Shown here piece by piece: positions 13,701 through 22,849 of a stretch of 64,000 nt of DNA. Origin of the DNA: Chitinophagales bacterium (GTDB lineage Bacteria; Bacteroidota; Bacteroidia; Chitinophagales; LD1). How positions within the stretch are numbered: position 1 is the first letter of the stretch; every line of letters begins with the position of its first letter. The notes beneath the pieces are model-generated. The model was not told the DNA's origin. It did not search any database and was given only the letters and a program-made list of their open reading frames with translations. The DNA lies in the NCBI GenBank assembly GCA_016786765.1, contig JAEUUZ010000059.1, forward strand, positions 1 through 64,000, given 5' to 3'. Both the position numbers and the translations under genes were made by a program.

Positions 13701-16145
13701 ATTCCCATGAAAGATGAGTATTTGCCGAATGTGTATGTAACGGCCACATTGATTAAACCACATAGTGAAACAGATTTACCGCTCACTGTAGCGCATGGAT
13801 TTACTTCGGTATCCATTCTACAATCTAATAGACATGTGAATCCTGAGATTCTTGCTCCTAAATCGGTGCGCTCAAATACCCATCAAGTGATTAAGGTAAA
13901 AGCAATGCCAAATTCTAAAATTACTTTTGCAGCAGTAGATGAAGGTATCTTACAAATTACCGGATTTAAAACGCCTGATCCTTATGAATATTTCTATCAG
14001 AAATGCGCATTGGGTGTGCATTCATACGACATGTATCCATTGCTGTTTCCTGAGTTGAAAGGCACAACATCGAGTGTAGGTGGAGATGGTTTTGATTTAT
14101 CGAAGCGTGTGAATCCGATTAGTGCGAAGCGTGTGAAATTACTCACATATTGGAGTGGCGTTAAAGATGTGAATGGGAGTGGAGAAGCTACTTTTGAGTT
14201 TGATATCCCTTCGTTTGCAGGTGAAGTACGCTTGATGGCAGTTTCATATAAAGATGAAAAATTTGGTAGTGCACAATCGAGTATAACTGTTGCCGATCCA
14301 ATTGTGGTAAATACAACCTTGCCAAGGTTCTTAAGCCCGGGTGATACTGTGAATGGCGCTATTGTTTTGTCGAATACATTAACTACTGCACAAAATGCTA
14401 GTGTGGATTTATTGGGAGCTAAGGGTGTAAGCGTGATTTTTGAATCCGGTAAATCGGTTTCACTTACCGCTAAAGGTGAAGTGAGAGTGCCGGTTAAAAT
14501 TGTTGCCGGTAACGTGATTGGTGTAACTTCTTTAAAAACAAAAGTAACCGGTAGTGGGGTTAATTTTGAAGATGTAACTGAGATGGCTATTCGTCCGGTG
14601 AGTTCTTTGCAAAAATCGTTTAGCAGCGGGGAAATTGGAGTGGGACAAACTAAATCTGTAAGTGCTTCAAACCCTATGTTTATTGATGGTTCACAAGCTT
14701 ACAAGTTGACCGTGAGTCGTTCTCCATTAATTGGTTTTGCGAAAAACTTATCGTACTTAATGAATTATCCTTATGGGTGTTCAGAGCAAATTGTTTCCAC
14801 GGCATTCCCGCAACTTTACTTTGCTGATATCTGTAATGGACTAAGTAAAGATTCCAAAAACAGTGCAGCCTTTAATGTGACAGAGGCGATTCAGAAATTG
14901 AAGATGCGACAAACCTATTCAGGAGGAATAACGCTTTGGGATGATGGTTCAGAACATTGGTATGCATCTGTATATGCCGCACATTTCTTGGCAGAAGCGA
15001 AACGGGCGGGTTTTGAAACAGATAAAGTCTTTACTGATAATTTGTGCAATTATCTAATTCAAAAGCTGAAAGCAAAAAGTAGTATTCCATACTATTACAA
15101 CCGCGGACAAAATCGAATGATTGCCCCACGCGAAGCTGTATATAGCTTGTACGTACTGGCTTTGCATGGAAAGCCGCAGGTGAGTATGATGAATTATTAT
15201 GATGCGAATAAGAGTCAGTTAACGGCTGACTCGAAGTATATGTTAGCATGTGCATATGCAATTGCCGGCAACAGAGGAAAGTACAGCGAATTATTACCGC
15301 AAAGTTTTGGCAGTGAATTGGCAGATGCGGAAACCGGAGGGTCTTTTGGTTCAGCATTACGAGATGAAGCTTTGGCACTAAATGTATTGTTGGATGTGGA
15401 TGCAAAAAATCCGCAAGTTACTGTGATGAGTAAACACATTGCCGACCAACTGAAATCACGCGAAGGCTATTTCAGTACGCAAGAAAATGTGTTCTCTATT
15501 TTGGCGCTTGGGAAAGTAATGCGTGCGGCAAAAGTCAATAAAGCGAATGCTTCCATAAAGGTAAATGGAAAACAAGTATATCGTTTTGAAGGAGGTACTT
15601 ATACGCTGTCTTCTAAAACATTGCCTGCCGGGAAAATTGATATTACTGCGGAAGGCGAAGGCTCCATCTATTATTTCATGGAGCAAGAAGGAATTACTCG
15701 CGATGGTTCTTACAAACAAGAAGATAACTTCTTGAAAGTGCGCAAAACCTTCTACGACAGATATGGTCATGTGTTGAACGGAAACACCTTTAAGCAAAAC
15801 GATTTAATTATTGTGGGAATTACTTTAGAAAATGCATTCTCTCGTTCTGTAGATAATGTAGTGGTGACAGATATGTTGCCTGCAGGTTTTGAAATCGAAA
15901 ATTCTCGTATCAACGAAATACCTGGCATGGATTGGATTAAAGATGCCTCTTATTCAGATGCGATTGACATACGTGATGATCGGGTAAATATTTTCACGGA
16001 TGCCAATGGTAAGAAGAAATTTTACTATGCTGTCCGTGCAGTAACACCGGGTTCATTCCATATGGGTCCGGTATCTGCCGATGCCATGTATGCTGCAGAG
16101 TATCACAGTTATAACGGAGGAGGAATGATTAATGTAGTTAAATAG
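10788..16145 (+). CDS. Bacterial alpha-2-macroglobulin lipoprotein
   Basis: 1785 residues. Lipobox at IAISSC (Cys20) predicts membrane anchoring facing the periplasm. The order is MG-type domains, an MG2/A2M region with repeated beta-sandwich domains, the SWAxVKD-like A2M core around residues 1110-1180, then the thioester motif CSEQ (Cys1331, Gln1334) after NYPYG, and an alpha/alpha-barrel TED domain. Family members trap proteases through the thioester and are thought to protect the envelope. In many bacteria the gene sits beside pbpC (PBP1C); here pbpC is at the right edge of the window, about 46 kb away. Three base pairs separate it from the next gene, so the two are probably co-transcribed. 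Confidence 0.93.
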   Translation: MKFSVRIACFVMLVIAISSCNKNKVQLLYTNAKEEVSTLGNLTFSFDKNMVPDSLLEMWDSTEYIAFEPNIPGRFRWTSVNELVFSPAAELPAATDFRGTFTRKLNRYAYSLSSLPKLTFHTPYQKLETVNALWTLTNETSGIPMAQLELYFSFPVDPSQLKDVLQISEGKQEKNFQIVTASKDAKIEINISDLKAEDRDYNLTVTLKAGLKPANGGASTKEPVTMNVQLLSPYTLAIQEVQGHHDGVEGSVKVFTSQPVIAEAIESYVSLDPKTPFKTIVEKNGFTIVSDKINPANVYQLHLRKGMKGKIGGELKEDYTADLQFGELEPSISFGNRKAVYLTPKGNRNIEVNIINVPKVKLIITKIYENNLLAMNRMGYYENDYGDYEMSEASDYQLGDRIFETTIETAKLPKHGSGRLLKMDIADKLPNFSGVYNVTIQSETQYYLRESRVISLSDIGLIAKRGKDKMMLFANSIQSATGLSGVQFQVYGANNQIVAKGVSNKDGIAEVAIPASQFSGFTPFMVTAKLGNDFNYLPFNTTRVETSRFEVDGYSPNASGLQVFVYGDRDMYRPGEKINVNVIARADKWKVPSAQPIKLKLQMPNGKELKQIQKVLNEQGSVDASFDIPAAAITGTYTLSVLNGNDVVLATSNYMIEEFMPDKIRVRTSLDKNALNVGDAAVLSVQADNLYGTPASGKNYECEIQVDRKYFDAGRFSRFNFELNASTLSLDKVERKGQLNEQGQAKETYAVPTNWVNNGQLDVYFFTTVFDESGRPVNRKSTATVYTQPYFLGAANGDNYYCPVNQFMKCNLIALDKALKTVSGKAHVQVVKHEYKTVLNKSGEYFNYNSQIEDKVLVDQTVVVSGENTVYSYMPKSNGEYEIRVALPGANNFVRMPFYCYGWGYNTYSSFEVNTEGTIDMEADKEKYSVGETANILLKTPFNGKVIVTLERDNVLKTFEVQTDKRSAMISIPMKDEYLPNVYVTATLIKPHSETDLPLTVAHGFTSVSILQSNRHVNPEILAPKSVRSNTHQVIKVKAMPNSKITFAAVDEGILQITGFKTPDPYEYFYQKCALGVHSYDMYPLLFPELKGTTSSVGGDGFDLSKRVNPISAKRVKLLTYWSGVKDVNGSGEATFEFDIPSFAGEVRLMAVSYKDEKFGSAQSSITVADPIVVNTTLPRFLSPGDTVNGAIVLSNTLTTAQNASVDLLGAKGVSVIFESGKSVSLTAKGEVRVPVKIVAGNVIGVTSLKTKVTGSGVNFEDVTEMAIRPVSSLQKSFSSGEIGVGQTKSVSASNPMFIDGSQAYKLTVSRSPLIGFAKNLSYLMNYPYGCSEQIVSTAFPQLYFADICNGLSKDSKNSAAFNVTEAIQKLKMRQTYSGGITLWDDGSEHWYASVYAAHFLAEAKRAGFETDKVFTDNLCNYLIQKLKAKSSIPYYYNRGQNRMIAPREAVYSLYVLALHGKPQVSMMNYYDANKSQLTADSKYMLACAYAIAGNRGKYSELLPQSFGSELADAETGGSFGSALRDEALALNVLLDVDAKNPQVTVMSKHIADQLKSREGYFSTQENVFSILALGKVMRAAKVNKANASIKVNGKQVYRFEGGTYTLSSKTLPAGKIDITAEGEGSIYYFMEQEGITRDGSYKQEDNFLKVRKTFYDRYGHVLNGNTFKQNDLIIVGITLENAFSRSVDNVVVTDMLPAGFEIENSRINEIPGMDWIKDASYSDAIDIRDDRVNIFTDANGKKKFYYAVRAVTPGSFHMGPVSADAMYAAEYHSYNGGGMINVVK

Positions 16146-16148
16146 ATT

Positions 16149-17714
16149 ATGAACGTTACAGCAAAAGAAATTATACGTACAGCACCAGCTCGTTTTCGTG
16201 CTGAGAAGTCGGAAGGAATAAATACTGTCTTTCATTTTGATATTTCAGGAACCGATGGCGGACAATTTACCTTTGTTATTCAAAATAGCACCTGTCAATT
16301 GCAGCAAGGTTTTCAAGGCGAAGCAAAATGTGTGATTACAACTTCCGATACGCATTATCGCGATTTGGAAACCGGTAAGCTCAATCCACAATTGGCATTG
16401 ATGATGGGAAAGGTGAAAGTGAGTAGCTTAACAGAGATGATGGCTTTCTCGAAATTGTTTCGAAAGTTTGATGAAAAATATTTGTCAGAAAATGCAAATG
16501 TATCCGGTAGTTTTGAAGAAGTTATTCGGCCTTCACTTGACGGACCTTTAAAGGGCATTCGTATTCTTGATTTTTCACGTTTGCTTCCGGGGCCTTTGGC
16601 TACAATGCTCTTAGCCGATATGGGTGCAGAAGTTATTAAAGTAGAAGACCCAGATAATCCGGATTATATCCGAAGTTTTGAGCCCATGATGGATGAAACT
16701 TCGGCTTTTTACTATGCATTGAATCGGAGCAAAAAATCTTTAGCAGTAAATTACTTAGAGCCGGATGGAAAGCGAGTTATATACGAATTGGTGAAGTCTG
16801 CCGATGTTGTTGTAGAACAATATCGACCGGGAGTAATGAAAGCATTAGGTTTAGATTATGCGACATTAAAAGCGTTTAATCCTAAGTTAATTTATGCATC
16901 CATTACAGGTTACGGTCAAGCATCGAGTATGGCTCAAGTTGCAGGGCATGATTTGAATTACATTGCATTGGCCGGATTGTTAGGTGTAAATGGTCAAGAT
17001 GCTGATTCGGTAGTAATTCCGGGCTTTCAATTAGCGGATATTGCTGGAGGCTCATATATGGCAATGAATGCAATTTTAGCAGCATTGTTTCAACGCGAAA
17101 GAAGAGGTGTAGGGGAGCATCTAGATGTTGCTATGACGGATGCAGTTGTACCATTGACTGCACTTCCGTTTGCAGAATATCAAGCTACCGGAAAAGTATC
17201 CGAGCGTGGTGCATTTCAACTTTCGGGCGGTTTAGCCAATTACAATGTATTTCGTTGTGCAGATGGAAAGTTTATTGCGTTAGGTTCATTAGAACCAAAG
17301 TTTTGGAATCAAATATGCGCTGCCTTAAATAAAACGGAATGGACTAACATAGTGCTTGAAGGTCAATACGCCCACGAAGCTGTTAAAACAGAACTCAAAG
17401 CTATTTTTCTGGAGCAAACAAGAGATTATTGGGTTACATTTTTTAAAGGGAAGGAGGTATGTGTATCAGCTGTTAATGAAATCGATGAGTTAGTTTCAAA
17501 TCCTTATCTACAAGAAAAGAAGCTTTTTATAAAACAACAGATTAATAATATAGCATTTCATACCGTTAAAATGCCAGTTTCATTTGAGTCGAGCCGTGAT
17601 AATGGCGCTTGGATTGCACCACAATTGGGGGAAGATACGTATACTATATTAAAGGGAATTCACATGTCGGAGTCAGAAATTTTACGTCTTCGAACAGAAA
17701 ACATTATTAAATAG
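16149..17714 (+). CDS. SCP2 domain fused to CaiB/BaiF-family alpha-methylacyl-CoA racemase-like enzyme
   Basis: 521 residues. Residues ~1-110 resemble an SCP2 sterol-carrier/lipid-binding domain (GTDGGQFTFVIQ, ending LMMGKVKVSS). From ~130 on is a family III CoA-transferase fold (RILDFSRLLPGPLATMLLADMGAEVIKVE as two overlapping stretches). GHDLNY gives His267 and QLADIAGG gives Asp297. These correspond to the acid/base pair of Mycobacterium MCR (His126/Asp156) with the same 30-residue spacing, which favours racemase over CoA transferase. Expected role: epimerising 2-methyl-branched acyl-CoA for beta-oxidation. The N-terminal SCP2 domain could present long or sterol-like acyl-CoA to the enzyme (inference). 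The CoA-transferase alternative is not excluded. Confidence 0.8.
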   Translation: MNVTAKEIIRTAPARFRAEKSEGINTVFHFDISGTDGGQFTFVIQNSTCQLQQGFQGEAKCVITTSDTHYRDLETGKLNPQLALMMGKVKVSSLTEMMAFSKLFRKFDEKYLSENANVSGSFEEVIRPSLDGPLKGIRILDFSRLLPGPLATMLLADMGAEVIKVEDPDNPDYIRSFEPMMDETSAFYYALNRSKKSLAVNYLEPDGKRVIYELVKSADVVVEQYRPGVMKALGLDYATLKAFNPKLIYASITGYGQASSMAQVAGHDLNYIALAGLLGVNGQDADSVVIPGFQLADIAGGSYMAMNAILAALFQRERRGVGEHLDVAMTDAVVPLTALPFAEYQATGKVSERGAFQLSGGLANYNVFRCADGKFIALGSLEPKFWNQICAALNKTEWTNIVLEGQYAHEAVKTELKAIFLEQTRDYWVTFFKGKEVCVSAVNEIDELVSNPYLQEKKLFIKQQINNIAFHTVKMPVSFESSRDNGAWIAPQLGEDTYTILKGIHMSESEILRLRTENIIK

Positions 17715-17823
17715 CTGCGGTTGTTTTCGAAATAAATCCTAAAAAGCTTATTCCTATTGCCATAAAATAAGCATAGTCTACTTTCGTTCGTGGTACTAAG
17801 GGAGGTTTTATTATATTGCGCAT
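17707..17823 (-). CDS. Candidate 38-residue single-span membrane protein
   Basis: A short reading frame fills the gap between the fusion gene and the isomerase gene on the opposite strand. It begins ATG at 17823 with a basic N-terminus (MRNIIKPPLVPRTK), then a hydrophobic stretch (YAYFMAIGISFLGFI) and ends KTTAAI. The basic-then-hydrophobic pattern is protein-like. It overlaps the 3' end of the upstream gene by 8 bp, and no clear ribosome binding site is seen. I do not recognise a family. Confidence 0.35.
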   Translation of the reverse strand: MRNIIKPPLVPRTKVDYAYFMAIGISFLGFISKTTAAI

Positions 17824-17833
17824 TATTTTTTTT

Positions 17834-18820
17834 ATGCAAGAGTATATTATAGATTTTCCGAAACAGCTTAAAGATGCATTAACTTTAGTTAAATCTAATG
17901 CTTTGAGTGTTCGTACCGAACCAATTGCCAATATTGTAATTTCAGGTTTAGGCGGCTCGGGCTTTTTGGCGGACTGCTTGTTTGATTTATGTATTGATAC
18001 TGTTACAGTTCCAATATTGGCAAATAAAGGGTATTCGTTACCAAAATTTTGTGATGCGAAGACATTACTCATTTTAGTTTCGTATTCAGGAAATACGGAA
18101 GAAACATTGAGTTGTTTTCATGAAGCGGTAGCCCTGAATTTAAAACCAATTTGTGTAAGTTCCGGAGGAAAATTGAAAGACTACGCTTTAGCCAATGGTT
18201 TCGATCATGTGATTATGCCTCCTGGTTTCCCTCCAAGAGCTTCGTTAGCCTTTGGCGTTACTAATCTTTTTTACATTCTTAATCATTTTGGGATGTATTC
18301 AATTGATGTGCAAGATACGTTTTCAAAACTGAGTGATTTTCTGTTAGCTTCTCAAACAGATATTAAGGCACAGACTAAAAATTTTGCGTTGCATTTCAAA
18401 AACAAAATTTTAGTGGCATATGCCGAAGATAAAATCGATAGTGTAGCATTGCGATTAAAGCAACAAATTAACGAGAACTCTAAAGCTTTTTGTTGGTACA
18501 ATATAATTCCTGAACTCAACCACAATGAGGTGGTAGGATGGAAGCAAGGCCATCACGAAATTGGAAGTTTGTTCATTCGTACTTCATTTGAAAATGTACG
18601 TAACAAGCATCGTTTTGATTTTCTGAAACCCCTATTGTCGAATTATGTGAATGAAGTACTTGAAATTCGGGCCGAAGGAGCCACTTTCTTTGAACAATAT
18701 TTTTATTTGATTCATTGGTGTGATTGGTTGTCGTATTATTTGGCCTTGGAACATGAGCAAGATCCAACGGAAGTTCGAGTAATCGATAATCTTAAAGCGT
18801 ATTTAAACAATATCAATTAA
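17834..18820 (+). CDS. Bifunctional phosphoglucose/phosphomannose isomerase
   Basis: 328 residues from ATG 17834. An in-frame TTG at 17816 is possible, but the extra six residues are not needed. The SIS-domain glycine loop ISGLGGSGFLAD and the sugar-phosphate site VSYSGNTEETLS are clear. The C-terminal half, with the ELNHNEVVGW motif, is that of the bacterial PGI/PMI family, which interconverts glucose-6-P, fructose-6-P and mannose-6-P. It is followed after 1 bp by the pseudouridine synthase, so it is probably the first gene of a three-gene run with queA. Confidence 0.92.
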   Translation: MQEYIIDFPKQLKDALTLVKSNALSVRTEPIANIVISGLGGSGFLADCLFDLCIDTVTVPILANKGYSLPKFCDAKTLLILVSYSGNTEETLSCFHEAVALNLKPICVSSGGKLKDYALANGFDHVIMPPGFPPRASLAFGVTNLFYILNHFGMYSIDVQDTFSKLSDFLLASQTDIKAQTKNFALHFKNKILVAYAEDKIDSVALRLKQQINENSKAFCWYNIIPELNHNEVVGWKQGHHEIGSLFIRTSFENVRNKHRFDFLKPLLSNYVNEVLEIRAEGATFFEQYFYLIHWCDWLSYYLALEHEQDPTEVRVIDNLKAYLNNIN

Positions 18821-18821
18821 G

Positions 18822-19889
18822 ATGATTGGTAGCGAACAGGAAGATCCCGTTTCATTTGATGAGTTGGGGGATGATTTGTACACCCAAGTTGATATTGTTA
18901 TCGACAAAGGGCAAGAGCAGATACGTATCGATAAGTTTTTAGCCAATCGTTTATCCTCTAACATTTCCCGTTCTAGAATTCAATCGGCAGCAGATGCAGG
19001 TAGTATTATTGTAAATGGGAAGCCTGTAAAATCGAATTATAAAATTCGACCGCTCGATAATATTTCGTTGCTAATTCCTAAACCTGTTGAGGCCTACGAT
19101 TTATCTCCTGAAAATATTCCTTTAGAGATTTTATATGAAGATGATGAGTTGTTGGTCATTAATAAACAACCGGGGTTAGTTTGTCATCCCGGAATTGGAA
19201 ATCACCGTGGAACCCTTATCAATGCGTTGTTGTATCATTTCGAACAATTACCCCAAGGAAAGGAAAAATTCAGACCTGGTATGGTACATCGTTTGGACAA
19301 AGATACGAGCGGTATTATGGTAGTAGCCAAAACGGAATTTGCATTAGCACATTTATCCAAGCAGTTTTTTGATAGAACAACACAGCGCAAGTACTATGCT
19401 TTAGTATGGGGAAATGTAACAGATGATGCAGGTACGGTTACCGGCAATATTGGTCGTCATTCGCGCGAACGTATGCAGTTTGAAGTCTTTCCTGACGGGA
19501 GTTTTGGGCGACATGCAGTTACGCATTACAAGGTTGTGGAGCGATTTAATTATGTGACATTAGTGGAGTGTAAATTGGAAACGGGTAGAACGCATCAGAT
19601 TCGTGTTCATATGAAATATATTGGGCATACCTTGTTTAACGATGCACGTTATGGTGGTGATAAAATTTTGAAAGGCACTATTTACAGTAAGTACAAGCAA
19701 TTTATTGATAATTGTTTTAACATGCTGCCTCGTCAAGCGTTGCATGCCGCCTCATTAGGGTTCAAGCATCCCCGCACCGGTGAAGATTTTTATTTCGAGA
19801 AAGAATTGCCTTCTAATTTTCAAGATTTGCTTACTAAATGGAGAAAGTATTGGAATACAATAGCGCTAACGAATTTAGATGATGAATAA
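18822..19889 (+). CDS. RluA/RluD-family 23S rRNA pseudouridine synthase
   Basis: 355 residues. An N-terminal S4 RNA-binding domain (IRIDKFLANRL to VNGKPVKSNYKI) is followed by the catalytic domain with HRLDKDTSGIMV; the nucleophile is Asp159. The C-terminal ETGRTHQIRVH motif is present. RluD makes pseudouridines in helix 69 of 23S rRNA. The S4 domain and length fit RluD better than RluA, but the exact target position is not proven. Its last 11 bp overlap queA, suggesting translational coupling. Confidence 0.92.
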   Translation: MIGSEQEDPVSFDELGDDLYTQVDIVIDKGQEQIRIDKFLANRLSSNISRSRIQSAADAGSIIVNGKPVKSNYKIRPLDNISLLIPKPVEAYDLSPENIPLEILYEDDELLVINKQPGLVCHPGIGNHRGTLINALLYHFEQLPQGKEKFRPGMVHRLDKDTSGIMVVAKTEFALAHLSKQFFDRTTQRKYYALVWGNVTDDAGTVTGNIGRHSRERMQFEVFPDGSFGRHAVTHYKVVERFNYVTLVECKLETGRTHQIRVHMKYIGHTLFNDARYGGDKILKGTIYSKYKQFIDNCFNMLPRQALHAASLGFKHPRTGEDFYFEKELPSNFQDLLTKWRKYWNTIALTNLDDE

Positions 19890-21069
19890 TCGATTTTTGT
19901 CGTTAAGTAATTTTAAGTATGCGTTACCTGAAGCACGCATTGCCAACTTTCCGCTCCAGCAACGCAATACATCTAAGTTACTGGTATATCAAAAAAGTGA
20001 CATAACAGAAGATTGTTTTTCAAATCTTTCAAACCATATACCGGAAAATGCATTGTTGGTCTTTAATGATTCCAAAGTCATTCCGGCACGCATTGTCTTT
20101 AAAAAATCGACCGGAGCAAAGATAGAAGTGTTCTGTTTAGAATGTTTGGAAGAATCCTCGAAATGCTCTGTTTGGAAGTGTTTTGTGGGTGGAGCAGCAA
20201 AATGGAAAGAGGAAACATTAATGCTCCAACAAGGTGAACTTGTTCTAAGTGCTAGAATGTATCAAAGAACTGAAGATGCTTATGAAATTCATTTCGAATG
20301 GAACGTTGAAGGCAAATTATTTTATGATGTATTAGATACTTTTGGCGATATTCCATTGCCTCCTTATATCAAAAGAGAAACAGTAGAGTCAGATAAAGAT
20401 ACTTACCAAACTGTTTATTCCTCAGCAAAAGGTTCTGTGGCTGCACCAACTGCAGGATTACATTTTACGGAATCTGTATTTAAAACGTTGCAAGAAAAAT
20501 GCATCAATCGAGCATTTGTGACATTACATGTTGGAGCAGGAACATTCAAGCCAATTAAAACTGCAAATGTATATGATCATACCATGCATACAGAGTGGAT
20601 TGATGTGTCGAAAGCATTTGTTGAACGAATAAAAAGTGGGGAAGATGTTTTCATTATTCCTGTTGGAACTACATCGTTAAGAACGCTTGAAACATTGTAT
20701 TGGTTGGGTGTAAAGGTAATGATTGATGGCGTTGACAATGCCAAAAATTTAGAATTGAAGCAGTGGGAAAACGAAAAGTATTCTGCCATTAACGTATCTG
20801 TTAAAGATGCATTTCAAGTATTATACGATTATTTAGAGGTGAATAATTTGGATCGTTTAATAGCCCGAACACAAATCATGATTACGCCTGATTATACCAT
20901 TAAAACAGCAAAGGCTATTGTAACTAACTTTCATCAACCTGAAAGTTCCCTATTGCTTTTAATAAGTGCCTTTGTAGGAAATGACTGGCATACGATTTAC
21001 GACTATGCTTTATCACACGATTTTCGTTTTTTGAGTTACGGAGACAGTAGTTTGTTGTTCTTAGACTAA
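19879..21069 (+). CDS. queA: S-adenosylmethionine:tRNA ribosyltransferase-isomerase
   Basis: 396 residues. QueA moves the ribosyl part of SAM onto preQ1-tRNA to form epoxyqueuosine, the penultimate queuosine intermediate. Family landmarks: FNDSKVIPARI near the N-terminus, SVAAPTAGLHFT in the middle, LHVGAGTFKPI, and the C-terminal TNFHQPESSLLLLISAF. The length is slightly above the usual ~345-350; the extra residues lie mostly in the variable inserted domain. It starts inside the preceding gene (ATGATGAATAA overlap; the second ATG is equally possible) and ends at a terminator facing norD. Confidence 0.97.
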   Translation: MMNNRFLSLSNFKYALPEARIANFPLQQRNTSKLLVYQKSDITEDCFSNLSNHIPENALLVFNDSKVIPARIVFKKSTGAKIEVFCLECLEESSKCSVWKCFVGGAAKWKEETLMLQQGELVLSARMYQRTEDAYEIHFEWNVEGKLFYDVLDTFGDIPLPPYIKRETVESDKDTYQTVYSSAKGSVAAPTAGLHFTESVFKTLQEKCINRAFVTLHVGAGTFKPIKTANVYDHTMHTEWIDVSKAFVERIKSGEDVFIIPVGTTSLRTLETLYWLGVKVMIDGVDNAKNLELKQWENEKYSAINVSVKDAFQVLYDYLEVNNLDRLIARTQIMITPDYTIKTAKAIVTNFHQPESSLLLLISAFVGNDWHTIYDYALSHDFRFLSYGDSSLLFLD

Positions 21070-21070
21070 A

Positions 21071-21100
21071 AGATTAATTAGCTACTTAATCTGATTTTTT
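21071..21100 (+). terminator. Terminator after queA
   Basis: Hairpin AGATTAA (21071-21077) with TTAATCT (21086-21092), followed by six T (21095-21100). The stem is AT-rich, so it is moderately strong at best. It overlaps the norD stop codon on the other strand. Confidence 0.5.
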
Positions 21101-22847
21101 CAAATAAGGCGATAAGTGTCGGAAGAAGTTCATTTGGTTCCGATAGTATTCGGTAATGATTTTGACCAAACATCTGGGGTAGATAATATCTGGCTTCTGC
21201 TTCAATGGCCATTGCAAATGAATTGATATTGTTTTGTTTTAGTTCCCGCAGTGCTTGTTTGGTGTCGTTAATTCCATGTTTTCCTTCATATTTATCGTAG
21301 TCATTTGGCTTTCCATCACTCAGTAAAATCAACCATTTGTTTTTTGCTTCTTGTTGTTTTAATTCATATCCGGCATGACGTAATGCAGCGCCAATTCGGG
21401 TATAACCACAAGGCTCTATGGCTCCAACTTTATTTTTTGCTTTATCCCATTTTTCATTAAATCCTTTTTGCGTAATATAATGTAGATGGTTTCGAGTCTT
21501 AGAGTAAAATCCTGAAATTGAAAAGCTAACCTGAAACTCATTTAATATTTCTCCGAATAGTATTGATACTTTTTTTTCAATATCCAACACTCTATTCCCT
21601 GCAACATAACCATCGCTCGATAAACTGTTGTCTAATAGCAATAGTATAGCCAAATCCTTTTCTTTTTTTCGTGTTGAGAGGTAGATTTTTTCAGATGGTG
21701 TAGTATTGCACCGGACATCAGTATATAAATCAATTATGGCATCTAAATCAAATTCACTTCCATCCGTTTGCTTTCTTTGTTGTATTCGTTTGTTATTAAT
21801 ACTTACAAGGGTTTTTCGCATTCCCAGTAGTATCGATTGATGCTCTTTAATTGTGTTTTGATAATATTCGGGATTCACTTCAATTTGTTTTTTTGGGAAT
21901 ACTCTGCAAAAATTCTCTTTATATTTTTTGTGAACATAGTCCCATTCGGGGTAGTAAATAAAAGCATCGTTCGTGTTTTTTTCTGCACTTTCCGATATGT
22001 TTGAATTTTCAATGAATTCCGCCTGGTAGACTGAATGGCTAGTGTCATCTACTCTTACCGTAAATTTCATGTTCAAATCATCTAATGCGTCTTGATGTTT
22101 TTCCAATTCGTCTTCTCCATCAAAATCTCTCCAAACACCGTCAAATTCTTCTGCTGTTTCTACTTTTTCGAAGTTATGCGTAAGCACGTAATCTTCTTGT
22201 TGCTTTTTATCAACTTCTATACGTTTTATTTCTTCAATTGCTTTAGCCTTTATGGTTGTAATTTCCTTTTGATTCGCATTACTGTCTATGTTATCGGAAA
22301 AGTGACTCAATTGATTTAATTGGGTTGAAGTGTTTTCATTTTTCATCCATTTGCCATACAACCATGTAAAATCAATTGTCTCATTCTTATCGGAATGAGT
22401 TTTTTCTATCATTGCTTTTAGTTGTTCATGAATAGAGAATGCTAGAGGATATTGTTCATGCATAACAGGTAGAACAATTGAAGCACTTTCCAATGCTTTT
22501 TGTTGGGCGGTTTGTGAATTGGGTGTTGATTCAATATTCCAATTCAACCCAAGTTCTTGTTGAATGGCCAAATAGCAAATTCTATAAAAATAGAATGAAA
22601 GATTTTCTTCGTATTTTTTGAAATATGAAAAATTTGACGGCAGAAAGAAATTGTTGTCTTTGTATCCACCTTCTCTTTCTGCCTCGAAAATTTCAATCGA
22701 TTTTCCGGTCAGTGCTCTAGCCATTATTAGAAGTCTTGTTCTAATCGAATTTAAATGAACGCTGTTTTCATTTTCGTGAACAGCTTTTTTCTTTCTTCTT
22801 TTGAAGAATTTTACAATTTGCTCAAAAATTAATTCATCTACATCCAT
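21078..22847 (-). CDS. norD: NorD-like VWA-domain protein for nitric oxide reductase activation
   Basis: 589 residues, soluble. The C-terminal ~190 residues form a von Willebrand A domain with the MIDAS motif DNSLSS after LLLL, and ILLSDGKPNDYD later. The rest is a charged, helical region without a named domain. NorD works with the AAA+ ATPase NorQ to activate cytochrome c-dependent NO reductase, probably by metal insertion. It is the last gene of the nitrite/NO block and starts 2 bp after norQ. The pairing with norQ, ric and norCB makes the assignment firm. Confidence 0.88.
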   Translation of the reverse strand: MDVDELIFEQIVKFFKRRKKKAVHENENSVHLNSIRTRLLIMARALTGKSIEIFEAEREGGYKDNNFFLPSNFSYFKKYEENLSFYFYRICYLAIQQELGLNWNIESTPNSQTAQQKALESASIVLPVMHEQYPLAFSIHEQLKAMIEKTHSDKNETIDFTWLYGKWMKNENTSTQLNQLSHFSDNIDSNANQKEITTIKAKAIEEIKRIEVDKKQQEDYVLTHNFEKVETAEEFDGVWRDFDGEDELEKHQDALDDLNMKFTVRVDDTSHSVYQAEFIENSNISESAEKNTNDAFIYYPEWDYVHKKYKENFCRVFPKKQIEVNPEYYQNTIKEHQSILLGMRKTLVSINNKRIQQRKQTDGSEFDLDAIIDLYTDVRCNTTPSEKIYLSTRKKEKDLAILLLLDNSLSSDGYVAGNRVLDIEKKVSILFGEILNEFQVSFSISGFYSKTRNHLHYITQKGFNEKWDKAKNKVGAIEPCGYTRIGAALRHAGYELKQQEAKNKWLILLSDGKPNDYDKYEGKHGINDTKQALRELKQNNINSFAMAIEAEARYYLPQMFGQNHYRILSEPNELLPTLIALFEKIRLSS

Positions 22848-22849
22848 TT

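Noticed and set aside
17816-17834. TTG start codon for the isomerase
   Set aside because: The ATG at 17834 begins the conserved protein; the upstream extension adds six hydrophobic residues only.
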